Shown: in pieces, positions 43,546 through 53,094 of the stretch
How positions within the stretch are numbered: position 1 is the stretch's first letter
Layout: the number at the start of each line of letters is the position of its first letter
Source of the DNA: Polyangiaceae bacterium
GTDB taxonomy: Bacteria; Myxococcota_A; Polyangia; Polyangiales; Polyangiaceae
Length of the DNA stretch: 64,000 bases
Direction: 5' to 3'
Assembly: GCA_041389725.1 (NCBI GenBank)
Contig: JAWKRG010000005.1
Coordinates: 1 to 64,000, forward strand
Notes under the pieces: model-generated
Told to the model about the DNA's origin: nothing
What the model saw: the letters and a program-made list of their open reading frames with translations, nothing else
Database searches by the model: none
Made by a program: the position numbers and the translations under genes

Positions 43546-44913
43546 TCAGTCGAACAGATAGCGTGCGCCGAGGTGCACGGTGAGCTGCGACATGGCGACG
43601 TCGAAGGAATAACCGCTGGGCGTGTTAGTCCCGGGCTGCAACGCCATTTGGTTCTGCGCGTTGCTCGAGACGGTGTTCTTCGGCGAGTACTCGACGGCTG
43701 CATCAAATCCGAGACCGGCCAACACGCGCGCGCCGGCGCCCAACGTGAGATGGTGCTCGCTCACTGCCGGAAACAACGGATTGATGCCGTCAGGCTCCAC
43801 CGGGCTCTTGCCGTAGTTGTAGCCAATCCGAAGGGCCACGTCGGCTACCACGCTGTACTCCGCGCCCACGGCCGCCACGACCTGATCGCGCCAGCGCATC
43901 TGGAACGGAAGCGTGAGGCTTTCGTAGCCCGGCGGCGCCTGTGCCGCGGCGTTGCCCTCCAAGGTCACTGTGTCCATCGTATCGCTCCACTCGACCCAGC
44001 GCAGATCCGCCACCAGCAAGAGGGGCTTGATCGGCCGCGCCGAGACGCCAACACCCACTTCCTGCGGCCAGGCGAAGTCCATCTTGGAGTCGTAGTCCAG
44101 CTGCTTGTCGACCGTGGCTGTGCCCTCGTAGGGCAGCTTTGCCTTGGTCTGATAGCTGGCGCCTACGCCCACGGCGTCCGCCAGTTGCACCAGCAGGCCC
44201 AACCTAACGGCGTAGCCGATGGCGTAGTCCGAGGAGAACTCCACGGAGTGCGGTGCGTAGATGCCATCACCATCTTGCTCCGGGAAGGCGAACCCCCCAT
44301 GCCGAAACTCCATCTTGGACATGCCGATGTTGAACCCCGCGCCTAAGGACACGTCGACATCTGTGGCGACGTCTTCGAAACGCCAAGCCAGCGTCGGAAC
44401 CAGCTTCAAGTACATGATCTGGCTGTAGGTGTCGTACTGCCCTGGCACCGGTTGGCTCATCGTCGTGGGGTCCGCATCCGAGAATGTGTTCAGCCCCTTG
44501 AACTCCGCGCCCATGCCACCTTGAGTCACGAAGGCCAGACCCGCATACAAGCCGTCGAAAACGTGAGTGGAAAAGCCAAGGTTGACGAGCGGGAACAGTT
44601 TCGACTCGCCCGCCTTGTCCATGTTGAGCTCCATGGCTCCCTGCGGCGTGGCAGCGCGATCGTTCAACGTCAGGCTCGGTATCAACAGGCTGACGGAAGC
44701 GTCTGCTCGCATCTTGTTCTGTGTGATGCCCGCAGGGTTCGTGTTCATCGCCGAAGTATCGGTCGCCACCGCAAGGTCCGCCCCTCCGCGACCCGCTGGC
44801 GCCGCACCAAAGGCGACGGGGTTCATTCCATTGGTGGCCGATGCATGGCTCGCGATCGCCGAGGCGGCGATCGCCATCTGAAGTACAATGATCGACCGAA
44901 CGCTACGCTGCAT
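43546..44913 (-). CDS. FadL/OmpP1-type outer-membrane transporter
   Basis: A 455-residue protein. The ATG at 44913 is preceded by a good SD (AAGGAGAG) and starts a signal peptide (VLQMAIAASAIASHASA). The mature N-terminus has NGMNPVAFGAAPAGRGGADLA and DTSAMNTNPAG, the signature of the FadL/OmpP1/TodX family N-terminal hatch; the rest alternates beta strands and ends in GARYLFD. Such proteins carry hydrophobic molecules such as long-chain fatty acids through the outer membrane. Confidence 0.9.
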   Translation of the reverse strand: MQRSVRSIIVLQMAIAASAIASHASATNGMNPVAFGAAPAGRGGADLAVATDTSAMNTNPAGITQNKMRADASVSLLIPSLTLNDRAATPQGAMELNMDKAGESKLFPLVNLGFSTHVFDGLYAGLAFVTQGGMGAEFKGLNTFSDADPTTMSQPVPGQYDTYSQIMYLKLVPTLAWRFEDVATDVDVSLGAGFNIGMSKMEFRHGGFAFPEQDGDGIYAPHSVEFSSDYAIGYAVRLGLLVQLADAVGVGASYQTKAKLPYEGTATVDKQLDYDSKMDFAWPQEVGVGVSARPIKPLLLVADLRWVEWSDTMDTVTLEGNAAAQAPPGYESLTLPFQMRWRDQVVAAVGAEYSVVADVALRIGYNYGKSPVEPDGINPLFPAVSEHHLTLGAGARVLAGLGFDAAVEYSPKNTVSSNAQNQMALQPGTNTPSGYSFDVAMSQLTVHLGARYLFD

Positions 44914-45203
44914 GACGCTCTCCTTTCGTAAGCACCCGAGAAGGGTCGGGGACAGCGTGCGTCTAGACTCAAACGGGCAAGCTGTCATCCTGCCGTGGCA
45001 CGCAACACTCCGTAATAAAACGACAAATCCGCACGCGTTGCGGACGCCGGGAACGCGGCGGCGGGCTGGGCGCAGGCGCTGCGCAAAACGATTCGCTTCC
45101 GCGCGCGGGCGCTGGAGCTTCGCGCCCAATCCTCGGGGTTTCGAAAAATGACGGATGTCTTCTACGTCGTCCCCGAGTTGCACTTTCTCGGTGGGGTGCT
45201 CAG

Positions 45204-45971
45204 ATGAAGCTCGTGAAGACCTTGGCCGTGGTGTTGGGTGCTGCGCTCGCGTTCGCATGTGGTGGTTCGTCCACCTCCGACGGCGGCGGCGGCAGCGCAG
45301 CGACAGGGGGTGCGGCCACTGGGGGCAGCGGTGGCAATGGTGCCACCGCGGGCAGCGGGGCCAGCGCGGCGAACGGCGGGAGTGGCGGTGGAGTCCCGTG
45401 CACGAGCTTCGTGCCGTGCTGCGACGCCGCGGGCAATTCCGTCGACCCCTACTGCGACGCTTCTGGCAACCCGCAGTGCCCCTCGGGCTCGGCGTTTCCC
45501 CCTAGTGGCGTGTGTTCTGGCACGTCCACCAGCTGCACGCCGCAACAACCCTGCGGCGTGAAGCAATACTGCGACTATCCCGACGACCTGTGCGGCGCGG
45601 GCGCGCCGGGCACATGCAAGAATCGGCCAACCGGCTGCGACCTAACCTACGACCCCGTGTGCACCTGCGCCGGGGAACTGACGGGCAACGCGTGCGCCGC
45701 GAACAGCGGTGGGCAGGACGTAGGGGCTGGCGGCTGCGCGCCACCGCAGGGCACCTTCACCTGTGGAACTGCCTTCTGCGACGTGGCCTCGCAGTACTGC
45801 TTGCTCTCGGTTTCCGACGTAGGCGGCATCCCGAACTCGTACGACTGTTTGCCGTTGCCCGCGGGTTGCTCGTCGCCCGTGTCGTGTTCCTGCTTGGAGC
45901 TCGTGCCCTGCGGCATGTGGTGCAGCGTCAACGACCAAGGCCACGTGACCCTCACTTGCCCCGGCGGCTGA
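45204..45971 (+). CDS. Kazal-like Cys-rich lipoprotein
   Basis: A 255-residue protein with a lipoprotein signal (VVLGAALAFACGGS), a Gly/Ala/Ser linker and about 190 residues with some 30 Cys. One part is Kazal-like (YDPVCTCAGELTGNACAANSGGQDV); a second module (FTCGTAFCDVASQYC) matches the 3' end of the partial gene at 2-616 in order and spacing. The two are paralogues about 45 kb apart. Kazal folds inhibit proteases in eukaryotes; not shown here. Confidence 0.7.
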   Translation: MKLVKTLAVVLGAALAFACGGSSTSDGGGGSAATGGAATGGSGGNGATAGSGASAANGGSGGGVPCTSFVPCCDAAGNSVDPYCDASGNPQCPSGSAFPPSGVCSGTSTSCTPQQPCGVKQYCDYPDDLCGAGAPGTCKNRPTGCDLTYDPVCTCAGELTGNACAANSGGQDVGAGGCAPPQGTFTCGTAFCDVASQYCLLSVSDVGGIPNSYDCLPLPAGCSSPVSCSCLELVPCGMWCSVNDQGHVTLTCPGG

Positions 45972-46143
45972 TTCGAAACGCGCGCGTCTGGCTAGTCTTC
46001 GGAATCGAGGCAGCATGCGCGTGCCGAGTTCGGAACCACGCCGAGCCCGCCGATAGGAGCAGAGCGCTAGAATCGCAACGGCGCGCACAACCCGCCAGCC
46101 CGCCCGGTTGGTGCAACGGAGATTCGAGTTGCGCTGTGACGAT

Positions 46144-46671
46144 TCAGATGCGCTCGTAGGTTTGGAGAACCTCCACGGAGGGGTAGCGCTGCGACCGCTG
46201 CCAGTCGTCACCCGGATACGGCTCCACCCAAACGACGCACGTGGCGTCGAGCCGTTTCAGATCGTAGTTCGGATCGCAGTGGAGCGTGCGCTCGGGATTC
46301 CCCGGGTAGATCCGTGTCAGCACCACGAGCCACGCGAAACGCCGAGTCGCTGGATTGGATGCCAACGCGCAAGCGACGGCGTTCGCGCTCGCGACGACAT
46401 GCGCGCGGGGACCGAGCAAGAGTGCCTCATGGCGGGCCCAGCTGGCGCGTATCCAGGAAGCGCCCCGAGCCTCATGGTGGGCAATGCGGCGCACGTCCTC
46501 CAACACGCTGTCGACACCCTCATTTCCGAGTGCCCGGAACTCGCCACAGCCGTGGTCCGCGAGGACGATGGCTGCAAGAGCACCGTCGACTCCGTCGCTA
46601 GCGGCCCTGGAGAGTCGATGATGCAGCGCACGCAATCCCTCTCGCCGTTCACGGGCTTCCGCTCCGCGCAC
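46144..46671 (-). CDS. Hypothetical protein, N-terminus possibly lost
   Basis: A 175-residue protein from GTG 46671, with good third-position GC and a readable C-terminus (CVVWVEPYPGDDWQRSQRYP). The frame continues open upstream past 46740 but offers no further start codon, so the gene may be truncated at its 5' end where it meets the 46683 pseudogene. The middle has LADHGCGEF and LLGPRAHVVASANAVACAL. No family recognised. Confidence 0.5.
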   Translation of the reverse strand: MRGAEARERREGLRALHHRLSRAASDGVDGALAAIVLADHGCGEFRALGNEGVDSVLEDVRRIAHHEARGASWIRASWARHEALLLGPRAHVVASANAVACALASNPATRRFAWLVVLTRIYPGNPERTLHCDPNYDLKRLDATCVVWVEPYPGDDWQRSQRYPSVEVLQTYERI

Positions 46672-46682
46672 TCGACCAAGGT

Positions 46683-47711
46683 AGCACGTCGTGTGAGGCT
46701 CGCGCGCCGCGCGCGCGTGCGTCAGGGAGCGACGACGATAGTAGCGCCAAGGGCAGCGGGGGTTCGGGCAGCGGAGGAACCGCCAGCGGAGGGACCAGCG
46801 GCTCGGGCGCCGCGTCGGGGGCCGCGGGTTCTACCGGTGGCAGTGCGGGCGGTGGCGTCGGCGGCAGCAGTGGGAGCGGCGCTGGTGGAACCAGTGGCAG
46901 CGGCAGCGGTGGCAACGGCGCCGGCGGCAGTGGTGGGGGCACCAACTTCTTCAACTGGGGGGTCGAAGGCTCGAGGGTCAATTACGGAAGCGCGCCCAGC
47001 CCGTATGATGTGCAGTACTCGGGAAGCACCCAACAGGACTGCACGGTCGCGCACTCGGGCTCGTGCTCGATGAAGGTCGTCGTGAAAGGGGACGATGGCG
47101 GGAATCAGGGCCTCGGAGCCGACTTGATCAACTGGAACCCACCCTATCCTTTCACGATGGTGGGCGGCACCAACCTCTACTACCGCTGGTGGATGCGCAT
47201 CGAGCCCGGCTTCAGCTGGGGCAACGGTACGGCGAAGACCAAGTCCAGTCGCTGCTTCTCCGACCCGTCGGGGGGGCAAGGCTACACGGGCTACGTGACT
47301 TCCACCTCGGTGTTGCTCGCCGAATGCGGAGACGATCCTAGCCAGTGCGCCGACCACACGGGGGCCTCGAACGCCAGCGACTCGAAAATCGGCGTCGCCT
47401 ACGACTTCGCCTCGGCCAATGACGGCAAGTGGCACGAGTACATCGTGCGTGTGAAGAGCAACACTTCGCCGACCTGCGTCGCGGGCACCAACTGCGATGC
47501 GGAGCTCGAACTGTTCGTGGATGCCAACTCCGTGGGGCTCTACAAGGGCTTCAAGATCACCAACGCCCAAACTACCGCCCACATGAACGAAGCGTGGGGA
47601 GGTTGGATGGTCAGGCCGTACTTCCAGCTCAACGGCACGCCCTCGGACGGCGGCACGATGTACTTGGACGACTTCTCCACGGACGACAGCTACAACTCCC
47701 TGATCCCGTAG
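46683..47711 (+). pseudogene. Jelly-roll lipoprotein remnant lacking start and signal peptide
   Basis: The frame has a Gly/Ser/Thr-rich linker (from about 46730) and a jelly-roll domain: FFNWGVEGS, YYRWWMRIEPGF, WHEYIVRVK and MYLDDFSTDD. No ATG, GTG or TTG is available between the in-frame TAG at 46599 and the linker, and no lipobox is found; the first usable start is GTG 47010, inside the domain. A frame correction by one base did not reveal a signal. The 5' end therefore seems lost. It belongs with the 3145, 14208 and 50795 family. Confidence 0.6.
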
Positions 47712-47792
47712 CGACCATCGGCAGAACGCCTTGGGCGGCGTGCAAATGTCACGCGCGCCCCCGCGCTGAGATCTGGCCCACAGGTGATCGGC

Positions 47793-48623
47793 TCAGTACG
47801 CCACGGAGGAGTAGGGGCACTTGGCTACGAGCGCGCTGCAATCCGCGGGCGGCATGCAATTGATCGTTGGTGGGCAGCTCGGGTCTTGCTCGCAGCCGCA
47901 GCCGCACTGATTCTCGAAGGGAGTGGTATTCGATTCGCAGGCGTAGTCGATGTCTGCGCAGGTCTTGGGATCCGTGGCCACGTAGGACCGCCACCACTCC
48001 TGCTTGGGATCACAGGGACACGATAGCTCGGTGCAGCTGACGCCGGTGGCTTCGCAGGTGCACTTGTTGCAACCATCCAGGGCGGGAAAGCTCGCGCCCA
48101 GGGGATAATCGGCGCCGCCATAGCTGCATCCGGTCGGGCACGCCAGCTGCGTGCACTCGATCGCTCCGCTCGGAGAACAACTGCACGTGTTGCAGCCGTC
48201 GGCCGCCGGAAAGGTCTGGCCGGGCTTGTACGTCTGTCCGTAGTATTCGCAGTCCTTTGCGCAAAACGCGAACGTACAACTGACGTTGCCATCATTGCAG
48301 TAACAGGTGTTGCAGTCATCCAAGTCGCGGAAGCTCGAGCCGTTGAGATAGATCTCGCCACCGTACACGCAAGCTCCAGGGCAGAGTTCGTTGCTGCAAT
48401 CGAGCTCCCCCGTTGCCAAACAGGTGCACCGCTGGCAGCCGTCGCTGGACACGACCTTCTCGCCAACGGAGTACTTCTTTCCGCCCATCGTGCAAGTGAG
48501 GCCGCTGCCCCCCGCAGTTCCACCGCCGCCTGAGTCGCTCACGGTCGACCCGCCGCATCCAGCGAGCATGGCGACGACGAGCGTCAACCCAAGTCCCGTC
48601 CATCCTGATCGAGTTGTCCGCAT
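47793..48623 (-). CDS. Lipoprotein with four VWC/pacifastin-like Cys modules
   Basis: A 276-residue protein with a lipoprotein signal (LVVAMLAGCGGS). After a short Gly linker come four tandem modules of about 40 residues. Each follows C-x-Y/M-x-G-x(2)-Y-x(2)-G-x(2)-F/V-x(3)-D-x-C-x(2)-C-x-C and ends in two more Cys. Examples are CVYGGEIY, CEYYGQTYKPG and CSYGGADYPLG. This resembles VWC or pacifastin-like domains, which bind proteins or inhibit proteases in animals. A C-terminal Cys-rich tail follows (CGCGCEQDPSC). Ligand unknown. Confidence 0.7.
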   Translation of the reverse strand: MRTTRSGWTGLGLTLVVAMLAGCGGSTVSDSGGGGTAGGSGLTCTMGGKKYSVGEKVVSSDGCQRCTCLATGELDCSNELCPGACVYGGEIYLNGSSFRDLDDCNTCYCNDGNVSCTFAFCAKDCEYYGQTYKPGQTFPAADGCNTCSCSPSGAIECTQLACPTGCSYGGADYPLGASFPALDGCNKCTCEATGVSCTELSCPCDPKQEWWRSYVATDPKTCADIDYACESNTTPFENQCGCGCEQDPSCPPTINCMPPADCSALVAKCPYSSVAY

Positions 48624-48731
48624 TGGCTCACTCCTGTGCCAGGAAATACCCGCTTTCGCTGGCCTGCACCTTCCAATGAAAGAAGTGTGCCGGCCACGCG
48701 GGCGCGAAGGCCGCGCCCTGCGGACGGCCTT

Positions 48732-49550
48732 TCAATCCCGAACGCGACTCGTGCGATCTCCGGCGTAGATCCCGTCGCCCACGCGGCGCATCCAAGCGAG
48801 CTCGTCGTTGCTCAGGGGCCCGAGCTCCAACGCACGCAGGGCGTCGTCCATCTGCGCGTCGTTCGCGGGGCCGGCCACGGCTACGTTCACGTGGGGATCC
48901 GAGAGGGCGAAGCGGTAGCAATCGGCGCCCGAGGGTGTTCGTTCTCCCGCGGGAGTGCGCGCCGGATCGCACAGCTGACCCCAGCGCGTCGTGGTGTAGG
49001 TGACGATGCCCGGACGACGCTCCGCCGTGCGCCCGTCGAGCGCCGGGAACACTTCGCGCTCAGCGCCACGGTGGACCGCGTTGTAGCGCACGTGGAAGAT
49101 CTCCACGTCCGAGTCGATCAGCTGTGGAAACAACGTGCGCCGATGGCTCGAGAGTGCGATGTGCCGCACGCGTCCGCTCTTGACCAAAGCGCGCGCCGCA
49201 TCCATCACGGTCTGCCAGGGCTCGGAGTTGTACCAGCCCAGAAGCAGCACGTCGGCGTAGTCGAGCCCCAAGCGTCGCAGCGCACGCTCCACGGAGAGCT
49301 TCACGAAAAAGCCGACGCGCGCGTAGCTCTGCACCACGAGCACGAGCTTGTCGCGGTCCTTGGCGGCGATGTTGCGGATGGCCTGACCCATGTCGTCATG
49401 GCGCATCGAGCCCCAGTAGAAGTAGTTCACGCCATGCTCGAACGCGCGCTCGTAGGCCGCGGTCCCCGCTTTGTAGGAGCTGCCGAGTCCCAGTCGCCCC
49501 ACCACAAGCCCCGTCGTTCCCAGCTGCACGGGATCCTGAAACGTTGCCAT
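48732..49550 (-). CDS. Aldo/keto reductase-like protein with altered active site
   Basis: A 272-residue (beta/alpha)8-barrel protein. ATG 49550 was preferred to the in-frame GTG at 49562. The AKR core is visible: VQLGTTGLVVGRLGLGSS, SVERALRRLGLDYADVLLLG and VRHIALSSHRR. The usual D-T-x-x-x-Y is replaced by NYFYWGSMR, and the usual (L/I)-H-x-x-D is LLGWYN, so the catalytic Asp and His are absent. It may use a different mechanism or have lost activity. It is divergent from the FGE-like gene. Confidence 0.75.
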   Translation of the reverse strand: MATFQDPVQLGTTGLVVGRLGLGSSYKAGTAAYERAFEHGVNYFYWGSMRHDDMGQAIRNIAAKDRDKLVLVVQSYARVGFFVKLSVERALRRLGLDYADVLLLGWYNSEPWQTVMDAARALVKSGRVRHIALSSHRRTLFPQLIDSDVEIFHVRYNAVHRGAEREVFPALDGRTAERRPGIVTYTTTRWGQLCDPARTPAGERTPSGADCYRFALSDPHVNVAVAGPANDAQMDDALRALELGPLSNDELAWMRRVGDGIYAGDRTSRVRD

Positions 49551-49722
49551 GATGTTCGTCACTCCCTCGGCGCCACGGCAGCCGCCGTGGTTGCCGAAGA
49601 TCCACAGGGCGACCTTGTCCAGCGGTTGCCCCGATTGCGGCCACTGAGTTAATCAGTCCCTGCGCCTTGGCAAGGCCTAGCCCCCAAATGCGAGCTCTGC
49701 GACAAGGCGATTGAAGCCTCCG

Positions 49723-50598
49723 ATGCGACGCACGTCTTGGCAACCCTTCGCACTCTCCGCCGGTTTGGCGCTCGTCGCCGTCGTGGCCGTGGTGGTGGTG
49801 CTGTCCCTCGCGCAGAAACAGCGTACGGCGCCGCAACGCTGTCCGCCTGGACTCGAGCTGGGTGCAACTCGCTGCTGCGGCGAAGGACAGCGCGAAGTCG
49901 CGGGGCACTGCGAAGGCACTCCCCAACGCTGCGCCGTGAACATGACCGTCACGAAGGACGGCTGCGTCGCGCAAAGTCGGCGCGTCGCGATCCCTGCGGG
50001 ACGATTCGAACTCTCGGTTGCCGACTGGGAACCCAACATGAGCACGGGGCGGCGCGTCGTCGACCTCCCCGCGTTTCTTTTCGACTCCCACGAGGTCAGC
50101 GTTGCAGCGTACGCGCGCTGCGTTGCAGCAGGCGCGTGTGCCGCCATCGACGCCACGAACACTGAACCCGGCGTGCCCGTGCGCGGCGCGAGCGCGGAGC
50201 ACGCCAGCAAGTACTGCGCGTGGGCGGGGGGACGCGTGCCCACTGTCGACGAGTGGCTCGCGGCCGCCATGGGAAGCGATGCACGACGCTTTCCCTGGGG
50301 ACCCACGGGACTCGTGTGTCGACGCGCGAGCTTTGGCTTGGTCGCCGGCCCTTGCGCGGTCGGCGGCAGCGGACCCGAGCTCACCGGCGCGCGCCCGGAT
50401 GGCGCTACGCCTGACGGCGTTGTCGACTTGGCCGGCAACGTGGCGGAGTGGGCGCGCACGTCGACGGGCGGCTTCGTCGCGCTCGGCGGTTCCTTCGCCT
50501 CGCGCCTCGCCGCAGAACTCAAGCCCGCTGCCAGGCCCGTCGAAGCCCCACCGCTGGATCATATGGGCTTCCGCTGCGCGTACTCGTCGGCTCGCTGA
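49723..50598 (+). CDS. Membrane-anchored SUMF1/formylglycine-enzyme-like protein
   Basis: A 291-residue protein. ATG 49723 gives an N-terminal helix (SAGLALVAVVAVVVVLSLA). A short Cys-rich segment is followed by an FGE-sulfatase (SUMF1/EgtB/PvdO) domain: FLFDSHEVSVAAYARCV, AEHASKYCAWAGGRVPTVDEW, FPWG, VDLAGNVAEW and the final GFRCAYSS. In true formylglycine-generating enzymes two Cys act in copper binding; the match of the Cys here was not established, so it may be a structural relative, common in myxobacterial kinase and surface proteins. Confidence 0.8.
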   Translation: MRRTSWQPFALSAGLALVAVVAVVVVLSLAQKQRTAPQRCPPGLELGATRCCGEGQREVAGHCEGTPQRCAVNMTVTKDGCVAQSRRVAIPAGRFELSVADWEPNMSTGRRVVDLPAFLFDSHEVSVAAYARCVAAGACAAIDATNTEPGVPVRGASAEHASKYCAWAGGRVPTVDEWLAAAMGSDARRFPWGPTGLVCRRASFGLVAGPCAVGGSGPELTGARPDGATPDGVVDLAGNVAEWARTSTGGFVALGGSFASRLAAELKPAARPVEAPPLDHMGFRCAYSSAR

Positions 50599-50794
50599 GC
50601 GCGATCGCGTCGGGGCGTCGTGCTGGCGCACCTGCAACACCACCGGGGCACCAAGACGTACCGGTGACGAAGCAATCGTTCACCTAGCGAAAGGCTGTTT
50701 CGCCTTTTGCCCTGGCGTTCCCCCAGGCACATGCAGAAACGCGCGCGATCGCAAGGCTGGCGTCGCTGGCTTGCCAGTTGCATCTTCCTTGCAC

Positions 50795-52039
50795 ATGACC
50801 CGACTCATTGTCTTTGCCGCGCTCTCCCTCGGTCTTCTTCCTGCTTGCTCCGGCGAAGGATCGAACGACCCATCGAACGGAGGGGCGGCGGGGGCAGCTG
50901 CGGCGGGACAGTCGGGGACGGGCTCCACGCCGAACGGTGGTTCGGGCGGCGGCTCCGCGGGCGGCGGAGGCTCGGCGGGCTCGGCCGGAAACGCTGGTTC
51001 CGTTGGAACGGGCGGAGCTGGCACCGGTGGCGGCTCGGGCAGCGCCGGAATGGGCGGCACAGGAACGGGCGGCACGGGCAACTCCGGATCGGGCGGCACA
51101 GGAACGGGCGGCACAGGTTCCCCGCCTGGCTTCGCTCCCAATCTCTTTTCCATCGACAACTCGAAGTACAAGCTGGGAGACGCCTGGCCCGACACCATTC
51201 CGTCTCCCCCCACCACCAATCTGGAGATCGACGGCTACGGCAAGTCGACCAACGGTTGGGCTTCGAAGGGCGTTGCAACAGACGCTCGCATCGTCGATGC
51301 GCCCTACATGCCACTGACTGGCAAGAAAGGAACCTTCACCACGCCACCCAGCTCGGGCAAGGCGCTGGAGTTTGGCGGCAAGGCCTGCGTCTGTTCTGGT
51401 GGCGCCGATCAGGCCATCCGCTTGCACGTCAGTCCGTCGACATTCCCTGTCACCAACTTGGAGGGGAAGGTGACGATGACACAGACGCGCACCTACGACC
51501 CTCTCGGGTACGACTACGGCACCTACGACTTCGAGACGACTCGAAAGATGCATCGCTGGACAGTGAACATCGGAGGGGGCATCGGGGACTGGGCACTGCG
51601 AACCGAAGGCGCGGGCGTCAACGGAGGCAACGGACAGCTTCGCTTGCATCAGTTTGGGTCGGGGAAGCCCGACTTCATCCTGCCAAAGGCGCCGCTCCTC
51701 TATCCGAGTGGTCCCGCCGCCACCACGCTATTCCCCGCCGACCGCTGGAACACCTTCCACGTGGAAATCACCTGGAGCATCGACCCCAAGGTCGGCCGCA
51801 TCCGCGTCTGGTACAACCAGCAACAGCTTTTCGATCAACACCTGCAGACGATGATGAAGCCGGGTATCGAGCTGGTGAACTTGAAGTACGTCGATCCCTG
51901 GAACTCCGGTCAGACTCAAACTCAGTACCAGTATCACGACGACTGGATCATGACTGTCTACGACGGCGGCGCTGGCGACTGGCCCTTTGGAAAGGTGCCA
52001 GGCGCACCAGACATCGTCACCAACGCACCCGCACCTTGA
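50795..52039 (+). CDS. Jelly-roll lipoprotein with long Gly/Ser/Thr linker
   Basis: A 414-residue protein with a lipoprotein signal (LSLGLLPACSGEG). The linker (residues 25-110) is Gly/Ser/Thr-rich. The domain starts LFSIDNSKYKLGDAWPD and contains WNTFHVEITWSID, RIRVWYNQQQLF and YQYHDDWIMTVYDGG. The W-x(2)-x-V-E-x(n)-W-(Y)-N pattern matches the other jelly-roll lipoproteins at 3145, 14208 and 46683. Carbohydrate binding or cleavage is possible. It is not clear why this family is repeated in the window. Confidence 0.65.
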   Translation: MTRLIVFAALSLGLLPACSGEGSNDPSNGGAAGAAAAGQSGTGSTPNGGSGGGSAGGGGSAGSAGNAGSVGTGGAGTGGGSGSAGMGGTGTGGTGNSGSGGTGTGGTGSPPGFAPNLFSIDNSKYKLGDAWPDTIPSPPTTNLEIDGYGKSTNGWASKGVATDARIVDAPYMPLTGKKGTFTTPPSSGKALEFGGKACVCSGGADQAIRLHVSPSTFPVTNLEGKVTMTQTRTYDPLGYDYGTYDFETTRKMHRWTVNIGGGIGDWALRTEGAGVNGGNGQLRLHQFGSGKPDFILPKAPLLYPSGPAATTLFPADRWNTFHVEITWSIDPKVGRIRVWYNQQQLFDQHLQTMMKPGIELVNLKYVDPWNSGQTQTQYQYHDDWIMTVYDGGAGDWPFGKVPGAPDIVTNAPAP

Positions 52040-52055
52040 AGTCCGCTCTAGCTCT

Positions 52056-52973
52056 TCACGCGAGGGAAACGTGCAGCACGGTGCGTAGCTCGTTCTTGGG
52101 TACGTCCATCGGCGTATTCTCGTAGATCTCGAAGCTCAGGCCGTCGCCCAAACGCTCGCCGCTGGCGGGCAACCACTGGCCGAGCAGGCGCGACCAGGCG
52201 TCGCCGAGTTGTTCGTAGGGGCCGACGTGCAGCATACGCGCGTAGCGCCCTGCGACGATCCGGTGCTCGTCGAGCCCCTCGGGCAATTTGGCATTGGCCT
52301 TCACCGAGACGCCCGCGTCGGAGCGCAGCTCGGCCTCGGCCGTGGCTTCGGGATCATCGTGGTAGATCGCGAGCATCTTGCTGTCGCCGGCGATCAGGCC
52401 TGCGGGACCCGCGAGGGAACCGAGACGCGCGAAGGCTTCGGAGATCCGGGAGTAGGGTCCGACGTGGCGCACAGCGGCCACACGCAATTCATCGAGAGTG
52501 GTGATGTCGACGTTCATGTTGCTTTCTCCTTGGGTGAATTGGATTTCGAGAGCCGCGAAACCCTCGGGCCTAAAGTGAATGCCCGAGGGAGCCGCGAGTT
52601 CGATCTGGAAGGGCCGCAGGCAATCGACTCCTGGGCGCTGTTTGCGGGCTTCCGAAGGCGAGCGGGCGTAGCGCTTGCGGAATGCGCGGGTGAACGCTTC
52701 GTGAGTCTCGTAGCCCGCGTCGAAGGCGATGGTCGTCACGGGTGAGTCGGTCTCGACCAGACACCATGCCGCGCGTTCGAGGCGCAGCCGCCGATGCAGC
52801 TCCAGCGCCGTCTCGCCCACCATGCCGCGAAACACGCGGTGGAAGTGGAAGGCCGACAGGCTCGCGCTCTTCGCCAGCGCACCGAGATCCAACGCTGCAT
52901 CCAGACCGTCGACTACGCGCTGCACCGCCCGAGTCACTGTTTGCTGGTAGAAGGACTGGGTTTCGCGCTTCAT
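52056..52973 (-). CDS. AraC-type regulator with GyrI-like domain
   Basis: A 305-residue protein with two helix-turn-helix motifs at the N-terminus (LGALAKSASLSAFHFHRVF; TTIAFDAGYETHEAFTRAF) and a C-terminal GyrI-like/AraC effector-binding domain (ELRVAAVRHVGPYSRI, YARMLHVGPYEQLGDAW, ENTPMDVPKNELRT). Such SoxS/Rob/BltR-type fusions respond to small molecules, often toxic or antibiotic compounds. Its target is unknown; it starts divergently from the cinA region. Confidence 0.92.
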   Translation of the reverse strand: MKRETQSFYQQTVTRAVQRVVDGLDAALDLGALAKSASLSAFHFHRVFRGMVGETALELHRRLRLERAAWCLVETDSPVTTIAFDAGYETHEAFTRAFRKRYARSPSEARKQRPGVDCLRPFQIELAAPSGIHFRPEGFAALEIQFTQGESNMNVDITTLDELRVAAVRHVGPYSRISEAFARLGSLAGPAGLIAGDSKMLAIYHDDPEATAEAELRSDAGVSVKANAKLPEGLDEHRIVAGRYARMLHVGPYEQLGDAWSRLLGQWLPASGERLGDGLSFEIYENTPMDVPKNELRTVLHVSLA

Positions 52974-52998
52974 GAGAGTGAATCTAGCGGCGCCGCCG

Positions 52999-53094
52999 GG
53001 CGCCTGCTTGACGCGCTTTGCGATTTTCGAAATCCGGAGCTCGAGGCGCTCAGCGAGCCCCGATTCCGGCGCCTGCTTGACGCGCTTTGCGATT
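52999..53094. repeat. Two 27-bp direct repeats
   Basis: GGCGCCTGCTTGACGCGCTT plus TGCGATT occurs at 52999-53025 and 53068-53094, 69 bp apart and identical. They lie in the gap between the AraC/GyrI regulator and cinA. The rest of the gap (52974-53283) has no gene. Confidence 0.85.

Noticed and set aside
46108..47073. Frame running over the start of the 46683 pseudogene
   Set aside because: It gives no signal peptide or domain and shares no similarity with the jelly-roll family; it is a shadow.
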